The notes beneath the pieces are model-generated. The model was not told where the DNA came from and searched no databases. It saw nothing but the letters and a program-made list of their open reading frames with translations. Below are positions 25,962-34,745 of a stretch of DNA of 64,000 nucleotides, one piece after another. Within the stretch, counting starts at the first letter, position 1. Each line of letters begins with the position of its first letter. A program made the translations under genes and the position numbers. This DNA comes from Alkalibacillus silvisoli (lineage in GTDB: Bacteria; Bacillota; Bacilli; Bacillales; Alkalibacillaceae): the NCBI RefSeq assembly GCF_039521975.1, contig NZ_BAAACZ010000028.1, positions 14,689 through 78,688 on the forward strand, in the 5' to 3' direction.

Positions 25962-26360
25962 ATGGCAATGACAGATCCAATTGCAGATCTATTAACAAGA
26001 ATTCGTAATGCAAACATGGTACGTCATGAACAGTTAGAAGTACCTGCTTCTAAACTGAAAAAGGAAGTCGTTGAAATCTTAAAGACTGAAGGTTTCATCC
26101 GTGACTACGAATTTATTGAAGATAATAAACAAGGCGTTTTACGTCTTTTCCTAAAATACGGTGCTAATAACGAGCGCGTTATTACAGGAATTAAAAAGAT
26201 CAGTAAACCAGGTCTACGTGTGTATGCAAAAGCTGAAGAGCTACCACGTGTGTTAAACGGCCTAGGAATCGCTGTTATATCAACTTCCAAAGGTGTTTTA
26301 ACGGATAAAGAAGCTCGTCAACAAGCAGTAGGCGGCGAAGTGCTAGCTTACGTTTGGTAA
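25962..26360 (+). CDS. rpsH: 30S ribosomal protein S8
   Basis: 132 residues. Binds helix 21 of 16S rRNA; in E. coli it also represses the spc operon. It begins MAMTDPIADLLTRIRNANMV and ends with the STSKGVLTDKEARQQAVGGE signature. AAGGAGG precedes the ATG. Confidence 0.97.
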   Translation: MAMTDPIADLLTRIRNANMVRHEQLEVPASKLKKEVVEILKTEGFIRDYEFIEDNKQGVLRLFLKYGANNERVITGIKKISKPGLRVYAKAEELPRVLNGLGIAVISTSKGVLTDKEARQQAVGGEVLAYVW

Positions 26361-26391
26361 TCACTATTGAACAGTCAGGAGGTGTAAAGGA

Positions 26392-26928
26392 ATGTCTCGT
26401 GTAGGTCTAAAACCAGTAGAAATTCCAAACGATGTAGAAATTAACGTAGATGGTACTTTAGTGACTGTTAAAGGCTCTAAAGGTGAACTATCACGCCAAA
26501 TTCATGAAGATATGAAAGTTAACATTGACGATAATGTTTTAACTGTTGAGCGTCCAAGCGAAAACAAAAAACACCGTTCAATTCACGGTACAACTCGTAG
26601 TAACATTGCGAATATGATCGAAGGCGTTTCTAAAGGTTTTGAAAAAGCTTTAGAAATCCAAGGAGTCGGTTACCGTGCGCAATTGCAAGGTGAAAAGCTA
26701 GTTGTTAACGCTGGTTACTCTCACCCAGTTGAAATCGAATCAGTCGAAGGTATTGAAATTGAGTGCCCATCAAACACACGTATCCTTGTTAAGGGCATTG
26801 ATAAGGAACTAGTTGGTGCGGTTGCAGCAAATATCCGTTCAATTCGTACACCAGAGCCTTACAAAGGTAAAGGTATTCGTTATGAAGGTGAACGTGTCCG
26901 TACAAAAGAAGGTAAAACTGCTAAATAA
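26392..26928 (+). CDS. rplF: 50S ribosomal protein L6
   Basis: 178 residues, two repeated domains from an ancient duplication. Located near the factor-binding centre. Starts MSRVGLKPVEIPNDVEI, ends with RTPEPYKGKGIRYEGERVR, the family signature. AGGAGGTG lies 8 bases upstream. Confidence 0.98.
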   Translation: MSRVGLKPVEIPNDVEINVDGTLVTVKGSKGELSRQIHEDMKVNIDDNVLTVERPSENKKHRSIHGTTRSNIANMIEGVSKGFEKALEIQGVGYRAQLQGEKLVVNAGYSHPVEIESVEGIEIECPSNTRILVKGIDKELVGAVAANIRSIRTPEPYKGKGIRYEGERVRTKEGKTAK

Positions 26929-26960
26929 TTTCCGTTAAAAGACAGAAAGGAGTGACCTAG

Positions 26961-27323
26961 ATGATTACGAAGCAAGATAAGAACGCTGTTCGTAAAAAGC
27001 GTCATGGCCGTGTTCGTCGTAATTTAACCGGTACTTCAGAGCGTCCTCGCTTGAATGTATACCGTTCAAATAAACACATTTATGCACAATTGATCGATGA
27101 TCTTGCTAGTCAAACTGTCGCTAGTGCTTCAACAGTTGATAAAGAATTTAACGGTGAGTCAACAGGAAGCGTTGAGGCTGCAAAGCAAGTCGGTGAACTA
27201 GTTGCAAAGCGTGCTACAGAAAAAGGTTATAAATCAGTTGTCTTTGATCGTGGTGGTTACTTATACCATGGTCGTGTAGAAGCTCTAGCTGAAGCTGCTC
27301 GCGAAGCAGGTTTAGAATTTTAA
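26961..27323 (+). CDS. rplR: 50S ribosomal protein L18
   Basis: 120 residues. 5S rRNA binder with a basic N-terminal tail (KNAVRKKRHGRVRRNLTGT) and FDRGGYLYHGRVEALAEAAR at the end. AAAGGAGTG precedes ATG 26961. Confidence 0.97.
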   Translation: MITKQDKNAVRKKRHGRVRRNLTGTSERPRLNVYRSNKHIYAQLIDDLASQTVASASTVDKEFNGESTGSVEAAKQVGELVAKRATEKGYKSVVFDRGGYLYHGRVEALAEAAREAGLEF

Positions 27324-27347
27324 TTAAGACACAAAGGAGGGAAAGGC

Positions 27348-27851
27348 ATGCGTACAAAAATCGATCCAAGCAAGCTTGATATAGAAGAGCGTGTAGTTAC
27401 AGTTAATCGTGTATCAAAAGTTGTGAAGGGTGGTCGCCGTTTCCGCTTCACAGCATTAGTTGTTGTTGGTGACAAGAATGGTCATGTTGGTTTCGGTACT
27501 GGTAAAGCACATGAGGTACCAGAAGCGATCCGTAAAGCTATTGAGGACGGTAAGAAGAATTTAATTCAAGTACCAATCGTAAATACTACAATTCCACATG
27601 AAATTCATGGTCAGTTTGGTGCTGGTAACATTTTATTAAAACCAGCTCAAGAAGGTACTGGAGTAATCGCAGGTGGCCCAGTACGTGCGGTGTTAGAACT
27701 AGCAGGTGTTCATGACATCCTATCTAAATCACTAGGTTCAAACACACCAATCAACATGGTGCGTGCTACAATTCAAGGTTTAAGTGAACTTAAGTCAGCT
27801 GAAGATGTAGCAAAATTACGCGGTAAATCAGTTGAAGAACTGTTAGGATAA
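27348..27851 (+). CDS. rpsE: 30S ribosomal protein S5
   Basis: 167 residues. It helps form the mRNA entry site and influences fidelity. The N-terminal double-stranded-RNA-like domain has VKGGRRFRFTALVVVGD, where spectinomycin resistance changes occur in other bacteria; no deletion is seen. GGAGGG precedes the ATG. Confidence 0.98.
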   Translation: MRTKIDPSKLDIEERVVTVNRVSKVVKGGRRFRFTALVVVGDKNGHVGFGTGKAHEVPEAIRKAIEDGKKNLIQVPIVNTTIPHEIHGQFGAGNILLKPAQEGTGVIAGGPVRAVLELAGVHDILSKSLGSNTPINMVRATIQGLSELKSAEDVAKLRGKSVEELLG

Positions 27852-27863
27852 GGAGGGATATAC

Positions 27864-28046
27864 ATGGCTAATAAATTAGAAATCACCCTCACACGTAGTG
27901 TTATTGGTCGCAAGCAAGACCAACGTGACACAGTCAAAGCGTTAGGTTTAAATAAAATCAGTCAATCAGTCGTTCATAACGATACAGAGGCTATTCGTGG
28001 TATGATCAATAAAGTATCCCACTTAGTTGAAGTAAAAGAAGCGTAA
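27864..28046 (+). CDS. rpmD: 50S ribosomal protein L30
   Basis: 60 residues, the short bacterial form. Recognised by LEITLTRSVIGRKQDQRDTV and the end VSHLVEVKE. The 12-base gap after rpsE contains its Shine-Dalgarno AAGGAGGG, whose first bases overlap the rpsE stop region. Confidence 0.96.
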   Translation: MANKLEITLTRSVIGRKQDQRDTVKALGLNKISQSVVHNDTEAIRGMINKVSHLVEVKEA

Positions 28047-28080
28047 GTGACGATTTTCGTAAAGAGGAGGTGCCAGACGA

Positions 28081-28521
28081 ATGAAACTTCATGAGTTGAA
28101 AAGAGCTGAAGGCTCTCGTAAGAAACGTAATCGTGTAGGTCGTGGAATGGCTACAGGTAACGGTAAAACTTCAGGTCGTGGTCATAAAGGACAAAAAGCA
28201 CGTTCAGGCGGTAATGTACGTCCTGGTTTCGAAGGCGGTCAAATGCCTTTATACCAACGCCTACCAAAGCGCGGTTTCACGAACATTAACCGAAAAGATT
28301 ATACGATTGTGAACTTGGATACACTAAATCGTTTTGAAGAAGGAACTGAAGTAACACCAGAACTATTATTAGAATCTGGTTCAATCAGCAAGATAAAAGC
28401 AGGAGTTAAAGTACTAGGTAATGGTAGCCTAGATAAAAAATTGACTGTTAAAGCTGATAAGTTCTCTGCTTCTGCGAAAGAAGCTATTGAAGCGGCAGGC
28501 GGTCAAACTGAGGTGATTTAA
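28081..28521 (+). CDS. rplO: 50S ribosomal protein L15
   Basis: 146 residues. Glycine- and arginine-rich N-terminal extension (GRGMATGNGKTSGRGHKGQK) threads through 23S rRNA. Its stop codon overlaps the secY ATG by one base (ATTTAATG), so the two are coupled. Confidence 0.98.
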   Translation: MKLHELKRAEGSRKKRNRVGRGMATGNGKTSGRGHKGQKARSGGNVRPGFEGGQMPLYQRLPKRGFTNINRKDYTIVNLDTLNRFEEGTEVTPELLLESGSISKIKAGVKVLGNGSLDKKLTVKADKFSASAKEAIEAAGGQTEVI

Positions 28522-29813
28522 TGTTCCGCACATTTTCCAATCTATTTCGCGTAGCTGACATTAGACAGAAGATCATTTTCACCCTTGCTATACTAATCGT
28601 ATTTAGACTTGGTACTTTCATTCCAGTTCCATTTGCTGATAATGAAGCTCTGACAATGATGAATGAAGTTAACGCCTTTGGGTTTATTGACACATTCGGA
28701 GGAGGCGCTTTAAGTCAGTTCTCTGTTTTTGCGATGGGCGTATTCCCATACATCACAGCTGCGATTATTATGCAGCTATTACAAATGGACGTTGTACCTA
28801 AGTTTACTGAATGGCGTAAACAAGGTGAAATGGGCCGTCGTAAGCTAGCGCAATTCACACGTTATTTCACAGTGATTTTAGCATTCATTCAAGCAATCGG
28901 AATGTCAGTCGGATTTAACCATTTAACTGATGGGACATTAATTGCAAATCCAACACCAATTACGTACTTAACTATTGCAGTTGTACTAACGGGTGGTACG
29001 ACATTCTTAATGTGGCTAGGTGAGCAAATCACTGAATTTGGCGTAGGTAATGGAATTTCAATCTTAATCTTTGCTGGTATCGTTGCAGGAATACCAAATG
29101 GTGTTAACCAGCTTTATGAGCAATATATCTCAGGTGCTGGTGACCAGTTATTCATTAACTTAGCTGTTTTAGGAATCATTTTATTAGTCGTTATAGCTGT
29201 GATCGTTGGTGTTATTTTCATCCAACAAGCTCTACGTAAGATTCCAATTCAGTATGCAAAGAGAACAGTTAACCGTTCTCCAGTTGGAGGGCAGTCAACT
29301 CACTTACCATTAAAGGTAAATGCAGCGGGAGTTATTCCAATCATATTTGCTATTTCGTTTATCATTGCACCTCAGACAATTTCAGGATTCTTTGAAGGTA
29401 ACGAATTCGCACAAACAATGGCTTGGGTGTTTGATTACACAGAGCCAGTTGGAATGGTGATCTACTTTGCTTTAATCATTGCGTTTACGTATTTCTACAC
29501 ATTTGTTCAAGTTAATCCTGAGCAAATGGCAGAAAACCTACAGAAACAAGGCGGTTATGTTCCAGGAATTCGTCCTGGTAAAAATACAGAGACGTATTTA
29601 ACACGTGTTATGTACCGCTTAACGTTCGTTGGGGCATTGTTCTTAGCTGTCGTTGCAATCTTCCCGATCATTTTAGGTAGTATTGCAAACCTTCCAGCAG
29701 CCGTTCAAATTGGTGGAACAAGTCTACTAATCGTTGTAGGTGTAGCGCTAAATACAATGAAGCAGCTAGAAAGTCAATTAGTAAAGCGTCACTATCGTGG
29801 CTTTATTAAATAA
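28521..29813 (+). CDS. secY: Preprotein translocase subunit SecY
   Basis: 430 residues with ten predicted membrane segments. It forms the protein-conducting channel together with SecE (2117). The plug and gate region, FGGGALSQFSVFAMGVFPYI, and the cytosolic loops that bind SecA and the ribosome (around RKIPIQYAKR and PGIRPGKNTETYL) are conserved. Genes of the island that encode exported proteins would use this channel. Confidence 0.98.
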   Translation: MFRTFSNLFRVADIRQKIIFTLAILIVFRLGTFIPVPFADNEALTMMNEVNAFGFIDTFGGGALSQFSVFAMGVFPYITAAIIMQLLQMDVVPKFTEWRKQGEMGRRKLAQFTRYFTVILAFIQAIGMSVGFNHLTDGTLIANPTPITYLTIAVVLTGGTTFLMWLGEQITEFGVGNGISILIFAGIVAGIPNGVNQLYEQYISGAGDQLFINLAVLGIILLVVIAVIVGVIFIQQALRKIPIQYAKRTVNRSPVGGQSTHLPLKVNAAGVIPIIFAISFIIAPQTISGFFEGNEFAQTMAWVFDYTEPVGMVIYFALIIAFTYFYTFVQVNPEQMAENLQKQGGYVPGIRPGKNTETYLTRVMYRLTFVGALFLAVVAIFPIILGSIANLPAAVQIGGTSLLIVVGVALNTMKQLESQLVKRHYRGFIK

Positions 29814-29854
29814 TGCTCCGATGTTACGGAATTAACGAGAGCGAGGGGAAAGAT

Positions 29855-30508
29855 ATGAATCTAATATTGATGGGACTGCCTGGTGCTGGTAAAGGTACTC
29901 AAGCAGAAAAAATCGTAGAAAAATATAGTATCCCTCATATCTCAACTGGAGATATGTTCCGTTCTGCGATCAAAGAAGGAACGCCACTAGGAAAAGAAGC
30001 AAAGTCTTACATGGATCAAGGGGATTTAGTCCCTGATGAAGTCACAATTGGTATTGTTAAAGAACGTTTAAGTAAGCCTGATTGTGAGAAAGGCTTTTTA
30101 TTAGATGGTTTTCCTAGAACGGTAGCGCAAGCAGAAGCTCTAGAAAAACTATTAAGTGAATTAAACACGAAGCTTGATTATGTATTACATGTTCAAGTAC
30201 CAGAAGAAAAGTTAGTCGATCGTCTAACAGGTCGTCGCATCTGTCCAGAATGTGGTGCTACTTTCCACGTGGAATTCAACCCTCCTAAACAAGATGGGAA
30301 ATGTGACGTTGACGGTGCGACATTAATGCAACGTGAGGACGATCAACCTGAAACTGTTAAAAATCGTCTAAATGTAAATATGGAACAAACTAAACCATTG
30401 TTAGATTATTATGGCGATAAAGGTTATCTTGTTGATGTTAACGGTGATAAGCATATCGATGATGTGTTTGAACAAATCGATGAGAAAATCGGAGGCTTAG
30501 CTAAATGA
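29855..30508 (+). CDS. adk: Adenylate kinase
   Basis: 217 residues. It interconverts ATP plus AMP with two ADP. The P-loop GLPGAGKGTQ is near residue 8 and the AMP site STGDMFR follows. The lid carries three cysteines and an aspartate (CPEC then CDVD), a structural zinc site of Gram-positive enzymes. I chose ATG 29855 after GCGAGGGG; upstream in-frame codons do not match the family. Overlaps map by 4 bases. Confidence 0.97.
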   Translation: MNLILMGLPGAGKGTQAEKIVEKYSIPHISTGDMFRSAIKEGTPLGKEAKSYMDQGDLVPDEVTIGIVKERLSKPDCEKGFLLDGFPRTVAQAEALEKLLSELNTKLDYVLHVQVPEEKLVDRLTGRRICPECGATFHVEFNPPKQDGKCDVDGATLMQREDDQPETVKNRLNVNMEQTKPLLDYYGDKGYLVDVNGDKHIDDVFEQIDEKIGGLAK

Positions 30509-31251
30509 TCATTCGTAAAACACCACGGGAAATTGAAATCATGCGTCAAGCTGGGAAGATTGTTGCTCTAACTCACCAAGAGTTAGCTAAACACATTAAA
30601 CCTGGTGTAACGACTAATGAACTTGATGAGATTGCTGAGGAGTTCATTCGCAGTCACGATGCAACACCCTCATTCAAAGGATTATACGGTTTTCGTGGTA
30701 GCATTTGCGTCTCAGTAAATGAAGAGCTCGTACACGGTATTCCAAGCGATCGCAAGCTAAAAGATGGCGACATTATTAGTATCGATATCGGTGCTAATTA
30801 TAGTGGTTATCATGGTGATTCAGCATGGACTTATGCAGTTGGCGAGATTGATGAACAAACTCAAAATTTGCTTGATGTGACTGAGGAATCTTTATTTAAA
30901 GGTTTAGAACAAATTAAACCTCATAATCGTTTAACTGATATTTCACATGCTATTCAAAGTTATGTAGAACCCTATGGTTATACGATTGTTCAAGAATATG
31001 GCGGTCATGGAATTGGCCAAAGCATTCATGAAGACCCACACATCTCAAACTTCGGTCCACCTAACAAAGGACCACGTTTGAAAAAAGGAATGGTCTTAGC
31101 TATTGAGCCAATGGTTAATCTTGGCGAACGTTATGTTCGAACGTTAGATGATGATTGGACAGTGGTTACAGCAGATCACAAGTATTGCGCTCACTTTGAG
31201 CATACAATCGCTGTAACAGATGATGGTTATGAGATTTTAACGAAAGCTTAA
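30505..31251 (+). CDS. map: Methionine aminopeptidase type I
   Basis: 248 residues, cytosolic metalloprotease that removes the initiator Met. The five metal ligands are visible: Asp in ISIDIGANYSGYHGDSAWTY (two), His in GGHGIGQSIHEDP, Glu in VLAIEPMVN and Glu in AHFEHTIAV. The ATGA overlap with adk shows coupling. Confidence 0.97.
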   Translation: MIIRKTPREIEIMRQAGKIVALTHQELAKHIKPGVTTNELDEIAEEFIRSHDATPSFKGLYGFRGSICVSVNEELVHGIPSDRKLKDGDIISIDIGANYSGYHGDSAWTYAVGEIDEQTQNLLDVTEESLFKGLEQIKPHNRLTDISHAIQSYVEPYGYTIVQEYGGHGIGQSIHEDPHISNFGPPNKGPRLKKGMVLAIEPMVNLGERYVRTLDDDWTVVTADHKYCAHFEHTIAVTDDGYEILTKA

Positions 31252-31267
31252 GTGAAGGTGATGACGG

Positions 31268-31564
31268 TTGAACGAAGGTGATTCGAGTTGTCCTAAGCTC
31301 GGGCAGTTAGTGAGAATAAAACGTGGTCGTGAATCAGAACAATACTTTATTATTATTGGAATTGATGATCGAAAGTTTGTTAAGCTAGCAGATGGTGAAA
31401 AGCGGAAGTTCGATCGACCAAAGCGCAAAAACCTTCATCATGTTGAAATGATCGATTTTGTTTCTCCTGAAGTCAAACGCAGCTTAGAAGAAACAGGTCG
31501 AGTAACAAATGGTAAACTTCGCTTCGCAATATCAAAATTTGTCAACGATATGATGACAGGTTAG
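31268..31564 (+). CDS. KOW-domain RNA-binding protein (YbzG-like, L14e-like)
   Basis: 98 residues starting at TTG 31268 after AAGGTGATG. The N-terminal half has a KOW-like SH3 barrel: GQLVRIKRGRESEQYFIIIG followed by RKFVKLADGEKRKFDRPKRK. A protein of this type sits between map and infA in Bacillus, in the usual place. It is probably ribosome- or RNA-associated; no specific role is known to me. Confidence 0.85.
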   Translation: MNEGDSSCPKLGQLVRIKRGRESEQYFIIIGIDDRKFVKLADGEKRKFDRPKRKNLHHVEMIDFVSPEVKRSLEETGRVTNGKLRFAISKFVNDMMTG

Positions 31565-31583
31565 AAGAAGGGAGATTCTCTCG

Positions 31584-31802
31584 ATGGCGAAAGACGATGT
31601 AATTGAAATGGAAGGAACGGTTCTTGAAACTCTACCTAACGCAATGTTTAAAGTAGAGCTAGAAAATGGACACGAAATCCTTGCACACGTATCGGGCAAA
31701 ATTCGTATGCACTTTATCCGTATTTTGCCTGGAGATAAAGTTACGGTTGAGATGTCACCTTATGATTTATCAAGAGGTCGAATCACATATCGTTATAAAT
31801 AA
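31584..31802 (+). CDS. infA: Translation initiation factor IF-1
   Basis: 72 residues, exactly the usual size. OB-fold protein that blocks the A site during initiation. Starts MAKDDVIEMEGTVLETLPNA, ends ITYRYK. GAAGGGAG precedes. Confidence 0.98.
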   Translation: MAKDDVIEMEGTVLETLPNAMFKVELENGHEILAHVSGKIRMHFIRILPGDKVTVEMSPYDLSRGRITYRYK

Positions 31803-31835
31803 CGAGAAGACTCCGATCTTAAAGGAGGTAGGAAA

Positions 31836-31949
31836 ATGAAGGTAAGAGCGTCAGTAAAACCTATGTGTGAAAAATGTAAAGTTATCCGCCGTAAGGGTAA
31901 AGTAATGGTGATTTGCGAAAATCCTAAACACAAACAAAAACAAGGATAA
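31836..31949 (+). CDS. rpmJ: 50S ribosomal protein L36 (zinc type)
   Basis: 37 residues: MKVRASVKPMCEKCKVIRR then a C-terminal NPKHKQKQG. Zinc ligands are the CEKC pair, Cys 27 and His 32. AAAGGAGG lies 8 bases upstream. It is too short for simple gene finding but clear by sequence and position between infA and rpsM. Confidence 0.95.
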   Translation: MKVRASVKPMCEKCKVIRRKGKVMVICENPKHKQKQG

Positions 31950-31973
31950 TTTTGAAGGAGGTGCAATGCACTC

Positions 31974-32339
31974 ATGGCTCGTATTGCAGGTGTAGATATT
32001 CCACGTGATAAGCGTGTTGTAATCTCATTAACGTATATTTTCGGTGTAAGTCATACAACAGCTCGTCAAGTACTAGAAGCTTCTGGTGTTGCTGAGACAA
32101 CTCGTGTACGTGACTTAACTGAAGAAGAACTATCAAACATCCGTAAAGAGATGGATCAGTATACGGTAGAAGGTGACCTTCGCCGTGAAACTTCACTAAA
32201 TATTAAGCGTTTAATCGAGATCGGCTCTTATCGTGGAATCCGTCATCGTCGTGGTCTACCAACTCGTGGTCAGAAGACAAAGAACAATTCTCGCACACGT
32301 AAAGGCCCACGTCGTACAGTAGCGAATAAGAAAAAATAA
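31974..32339 (+). CDS. rpsM: 30S ribosomal protein S13
   Basis: 121 residues. Located at the head of the small subunit, contacting tRNA and L5. Starts ARIAGVDIPRDKRVVISLTY, with the GSYRGIRHRRGLPTRGQKT signature near the basic tail. Confidence 0.98.
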   Translation: MARIAGVDIPRDKRVVISLTYIFGVSHTTARQVLEASGVAETTRVRDLTEEELSNIRKEMDQYTVEGDLRRETSLNIKRLIEIGSYRGIRHRRGLPTRGQKTKNNSRTRKGPRRTVANKKK

Positions 32340-32364
32340 CTAAAACAAAGGAGGTATGCTAGTC

Positions 32365-32766
<402 letters not shown>

Positions 32767-32837
32767 TTGGAAGTATATAATTTGTCATCCCGTCTATAAT
32801 GGGATATGATGGCTTTAAAAAGCTTTGCACGGTTATA

Positions 32838-32880
32838 GGGGGGTTGTTCCGCGTTATAGACGTGGAACCCACCCGTTTTT
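32838..32880 (+). terminator. Terminator-like hairpin between rpsK and rpoA
   Basis: GTTCCGCG pairs with CGTGGAAC (one G-U pair), extended by a GGGG tract opposite CCACCC, followed by GTTTTT. A smaller ATCCC/GGGAT hairpin lies upstream near 32788. It may attenuate transcription into rpoA-rplQ. Confidence 0.5.
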
Positions 32881-32937
32881 GGAATATCGATGTATGGAAC
32901 CATCGTTGTTTCGACGTTTTGAAGGAGGGTTTTGTGA

Positions 32938-33882
32938 ATGATTGAAATTGAAAAACCGAAAGTTGAAACGGTTGAAGTTAATGAAAATGCTAAGTTCGGT
33001 AAATTTGTTATTGAACCATTAGAGCGTGGATATGGTACAACAATGGGTAACTCCTTGCGTCGTATCCTATTATCCTCCCTTCCAGGAGCAGCAGTAACAT
33101 CTGTTCAAATTGAAGGCGCGTTGCATGAGTTTACGACATTAGATTATGTTGAAGAAGATGTGACAATGATTATCTTAAATCTTAAAAAGTTAGCTTTAAA
33201 GATTTACTCTGATGATCCTAAAACGCTAGAACTAGATGTTCAAGGAGAAGGAGAAGTCACAGCGGCAGACATTCAACATGATAGTGATGTCGAAGTGTTA
33301 AACCCTGATTTAAAGATTGCAACCATCACTGGTAAAGGTAAGCTTAACATGAAAATTTTCGCTGAGAAGGGTAGAGGCTATCGCCCTGCTGAAGAAAACA
33401 AAAGTGATGAGCAACCAATCGGTGTTATTCCAGTCGATTCAATCTTCACACCAGTTGAGCGTGTAACGTACCAAGTTGAGAATACTCGTGTTGGTCAAGT
33501 GGCAAATTTCGATAAGCTTACATTAGATGTATGGACTGATGGGAGCATCCGTCCAGAAGAAGCAATTTCTCTAGGTGCTAAAGTGTTCACAGAGCACTTA
33601 AATGTATTTGTTGGCTTAACTGATGAAGCGCAAAATGCGGAGATTATGGTTGAAAAAGAAGAAGACCAAAAAGAAAAAGTGTTAGAAATGACTATTGAGG
33701 AGTTAGACCTTTCTGTTCGCTCTTACAATTGTTTAAAACGTGCGGGTATTAATACAGTACAAGAACTAACACAGAAATCTGAAGAAGACATGATGAAAGT
33801 GCGTAACTTAGGACGTAAATCTCTTGATGAAGTAAAACACAAGCTTGATGCCCTTAACTTAGGCTTACGTAAAGACGATTAA
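32938..33882 (+). CDS. rpoA: DNA-directed RNA polymerase subunit alpha
   Basis: 314 residues, as in B. subtilis. The N-terminal domain dimerises and assembles beta and beta' (MGNSLRRILLSSLPGAAVTS), then an acidic linker (EKEEDQKEKVLEM) leads to the C-terminal domain that binds UP elements and activators (LDLSVRSYNCLKRAGINTVQ). The ATG at 32938 follows GAAGGAGGG. Confidence 0.98.
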   Translation: MIEIEKPKVETVEVNENAKFGKFVIEPLERGYGTTMGNSLRRILLSSLPGAAVTSVQIEGALHEFTTLDYVEEDVTMIILNLKKLALKIYSDDPKTLELDVQGEGEVTAADIQHDSDVEVLNPDLKIATITGKGKLNMKIFAEKGRGYRPAEENKSDEQPIGVIPVDSIFTPVERVTYQVENTRVGQVANFDKLTLDVWTDGSIRPEEAISLGAKVFTEHLNVFVGLTDEAQNAEIMVEKEEDQKEKVLEMTIEELDLSVRSYNCLKRAGINTVQELTQKSEEDMMKVRNLGRKSLDEVKHKLDALNLGLRKDD

Positions 33883-33924
33883 TATAGCATCACAGTGAAT
33901 TCCTAAACAAAGGAGGTTTTGAGA

Positions 33925-34287
33925 ATGGCAAAAGCGAAATTAGGTCGTACGACTGATCAACGCGTGGCTCTATTACGTAACTTAGCAACTGACTTAATCG
34001 TTCATGAGCGCATTGAAACGACAGAAGCTAAAGCGAAAGAGCTACGTCCAGTTGTTGAAAAAATGATTACATTAGGTAAACGTGGAGACCTTCACGCTAA
34101 GAGGCAGGCTGAGTCCTTCCTACGTAAAGTAGAAGCGGACGAAGAAGGTACAAACGCTTTACAAAAACTATTCTCTGACATTGCTCCACGTTTTGAAGAG
34201 CGCCAAGGTGGATACACTCGTATCCTTAAACTAGGTGAGCGTAAAGGTGACGGAGCAAAAACAGTGATTATTGAATTAGTTGACTAA
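33925..34287 (+). CDS. rplQ: 50S ribosomal protein L17
   Basis: 120 residues; ATG 33925 preferred over an in-frame TTG at 33919 that lies too near the Shine-Dalgarno AAAGGAGG. Contains TTDQRVALLRNLATDLIVHE and ends YTRILKLGERKGDGAKTVII. Last gene of the long ribosomal cluster. Confidence 0.97.
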   Translation: MAKAKLGRTTDQRVALLRNLATDLIVHERIETTEAKAKELRPVVEKMITLGKRGDLHAKRQAESFLRKVEADEEGTNALQKLFSDIAPRFEERQGGYTRILKLGERKGDGAKTVIIELVD

Positions 34288-34308
34288 TTGAATGATTGAA
34301 GAAAGAAA

Positions 34309-34350
34309 GGTGTTCAGATCTCATGTGAATGAGAACTGAACCCTTTTTTT
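34309..34350 (+). terminator. Intrinsic terminator of the S10-spc-alpha cluster
   Basis: GTTCAG-TCTCAT pairs with ATGAGA-CTGAAC around GTGA, extended by AGG/CCC, followed by nine T. Confidence 0.92.
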
Positions 34351-34353
34351 TAT

Positions 34354-34555
34354 GGCTCTACAATATTTGTTGGGGTAGAAACACAATTCAGAGTGAGGTT
34401 TTGGATGGCGGCCGCCCGGCGTCAGGTGTTCCGCTTACGGTGGATGCTTGCACCCAAAGGGCACAAGTGCAACATCTGCTTAAACTTCCCTACGGTCGTT
34501 TGTCGCAGTGTTTTCTTTGCCGCGAGCACGGCTCATGGCCAAACAGCCTCATCGA
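34354..34555 (+). repeat. ISL3-end plus GC-rich repeat remnant, copy 1
   Basis: Starts GGCTCTACAATATTTGTTGG and continues with a GC-rich block (GCGTCAGGTG...CCGCTTACGGTGGATGCTTGC) that matches 61637-61730 with few changes. After position 34451 the match breaks for about 68 bases and resumes with GCCGCGAGCACGGCTC. It looks like the left end of an ISL3-type element carrying a Bacillaceae GC-rich stem-loop repeat; no transposase remains. Open frames across it are not real genes. The rest of the gap to 34745 shows nothing clear. Confidence 0.65.
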
Positions 34556-34745
34556 TTAGACATCGTAGTGTTTTGCACCGAGGAAGCATACTTCGGAGCG
34601 TTACTAGCGAGACATAATTTATTATTCTTGTTATTTACTTATCAAGGTGGCATAGACGTCTCAGACAAGCATTTTGACTAAGTGAATCCTACCCTTGTTT
34701 TATTTGTGATACAATTGATTAAAAGTCGCATGAGGAGTGCTTTTG

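Noticed and set aside
34329..34617. Two open frames of 74-76 codons after rplQ
   Set aside because: They lie inside the GC-rich dispersed repeat, have no Shine-Dalgarno and no recognisable protein.
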